Positions 63,367 through 64,000 of a stretch of DNA of 64,000 bases are shown here, piece by piece. The position numbers and the translations under genes were made by a program. The notes under the pieces were generated by a model, which saw only the letters and a program-made list of their open reading frames with translations, was not told where the DNA came from and made no database searches. Numbering within the stretch: position 1 is the stretch's first letter; each line of letters begins with the position of its first letter. This DNA comes from Mucilaginibacter lacusdianchii (GTDB lineage Bacteria > Bacteroidota > Bacteroidia > Sphingobacteriales > Sphingobacteriaceae): contig NZ_WSRW01000002.1 of NCBI RefSeq assembly GCF_009770985.1, forward strand, positions 496,001 through 560,000, given 5' to 3'.

Positions 63367-64000
63367 ATGAAAAATGCTTTTGAGATTAATGGTGGAAAAC
63401 CTTTAAAAGGCGAAATTATACCACAGGGCGCTAAAAACGAGGCCTTGCAAATACTTTCGGCCGTGCTGTTAACCAGCGAAAAGATGACCATCAGCAATAT
63501 TCCTGATATTAAAGATGTTAACAAGCTGATAGAGCTTTTGGGCGATATGGGCGTAAAAGTAGAACGTCTTTCGGCTGATACTTACACTTTTGAAGCTGCC
63601 AATATCAACCTGGATTTCTTTCAGTCTGATGTTTTTAAAGCTAAAGGCGGTAGCTTAAGGGGTTCTATCATGATTGTTGGCCCATTGCTGGCCCGTTTTG
63701 GTAAAGCAGCTATACCTAAACCGGGGGGTGATAAAATTGGTCGCCGTAGATTGGATACCCACTTTTTGGGTTTTGAAAAACTGGGTGCTAAATTCAACTA
63801 CAATCCCGAAGACGGCTTTTTTAATGTAGATGCTACCGACCTGCAAGGCACTTACATTTTGTTGGACGAAGCCTCGGTAACCGGTACAGCCAACATTGTA
63901 ATGGCGGCTGTTTTGGCTAAAGGTACCACCACCATTTACAACGCGGCTTGCGAACCTTACCTGCAGCAGCTTTGTAAAATGCTGAACCGTATGGGCGCCA
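63367..64000 (+). CDS. murA: UDP-N-acetylglucosamine 1-carboxyvinyltransferase, 5' part
   Basis: The first 211 codons of MurA, running off the right edge. The first step of peptidoglycan precursor synthesis: it transfers enolpyruvate from PEP to UDP-GlcNAc. Motifs: [20 protein letters not shown] with the catalytic Lys23-Asn24, [19 protein letters not shown], then [13 protein letters not shown]. The residue that is Cys115 in E. coli MurA (PGGCxIG) is Asp122 here, the substitution known to confer natural fosfomycin insensitivity in other bacteria. It follows DUF4290 by 160 bases. Confidence 0.95.
   Translation, partial: MKNAFEINGGKPLKGEIIPQGAKNEALQILSAVLLTSEKMTISNIPDIKDVNKLIELLGDMGVKVERLSADTYTFEAANINLDFFQSDVFKAKGGSLRGSIMIVGPLLARFGKAAIPKPGGDKIGRRRLDTHFLGFEKLGAKFNYNPEDGFFNVDATDLQGTYILLDEASVTGTANIVMAAVLAKGTTTIYNAACEPYLQQLCKMLNRMGA

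Noticed and set aside
1..64000. tRNA, rRNA, CRISPR arrays, transposases, phage genes, riboswitches
   Set aside because: Looked for on both strands; none of the expected sequence features or proteins was recognised.

Overview
The window comes from a member of the Bacteroidota, most likely the Sphingobacteriaceae (a Mucilaginibacter- or Pedobacter-like soil or plant polysaccharide degrader). The evidence is a SusC-type TonB receptor, many TAnnTTTG promoter -7 boxes in place of sigma70 boxes, few Shine-Dalgarno sequences, a DUF4290-murA pair, a DUF2027/Smr protein, a split transketolase and S-[ST]-C lipoprotein signals followed by acidic residues. No rRNA, tRNA, CRISPR array, insertion sequence or phage gene was seen. 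Taxonomy is inferred from gene content only.

Region 1 (1-18,000) is a glucuronoxylan utilisation locus: a truncated susC (leftward), a secreted GH10 xylanase and GH115 alpha-glucuronidase, a transaldolase, a two-gene transketolase, mannonate dehydratase, two tandem LacI regulators, a GH67 alpha-glucuronidase and an MFS transporter, then a secreted nuclease and a DUF2147 protein. A palindrome with core CAATCGATTG lies before susC, GH10, the transaldolase gene, the uxuA/lacI divergent pair and, 24 kb away, xylB. This suggests one LacI-type regulon covering xylan attack, glucuronate use, xylose entry and the pentose phosphate pathway.

Region 2 (18,000-34,400) holds housekeeping and respiratory genes (thioredoxin, FabF, DUF2027/Smr, a PAP2_C/sphingomyelin-synthase-like enzyme, a PoxB-like enzyme, malate:quinone oxidoreductase, a spore-photoproduct-lyase-like radical SAM protein, cytochrome bd), then the leftward xylose operon xylB-xylA-Na+/sugar symporter.

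Region 3 (34,600-42,800) is a tightly overlapping alpha-glucan/trehalose operon: glgX, treZ and a single-chain TreY-MalQ fusion. A short, SD-led membrane-peptide gene lies antisense to its 3' end.

Region 4 (43,000-64,000) carries a TonB-dependent outer-membrane receptor with a Gly-rich CBM9-like partner, a FKBP isomerase, a YyaL-type protein, a PcrA/UvrD helicase, an XRE regulator, and a notable accessory island at 54,000-57,400. The island has five tandem, nearly identical 56-residue lipopeptide-type genes with an invariant 20-residue C-terminus. They are divergent from a periplasmic TPR protein that ends in a HisKA-like segment without an ATPase domain, and convergent with an unknown 90-residue protein. 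The window ends with an M20 peptidase, dGTPase, a dipeptide epimerase, DUF4290 and the start of a MurA with Asp at the usual fosfomycin-target Cys position.
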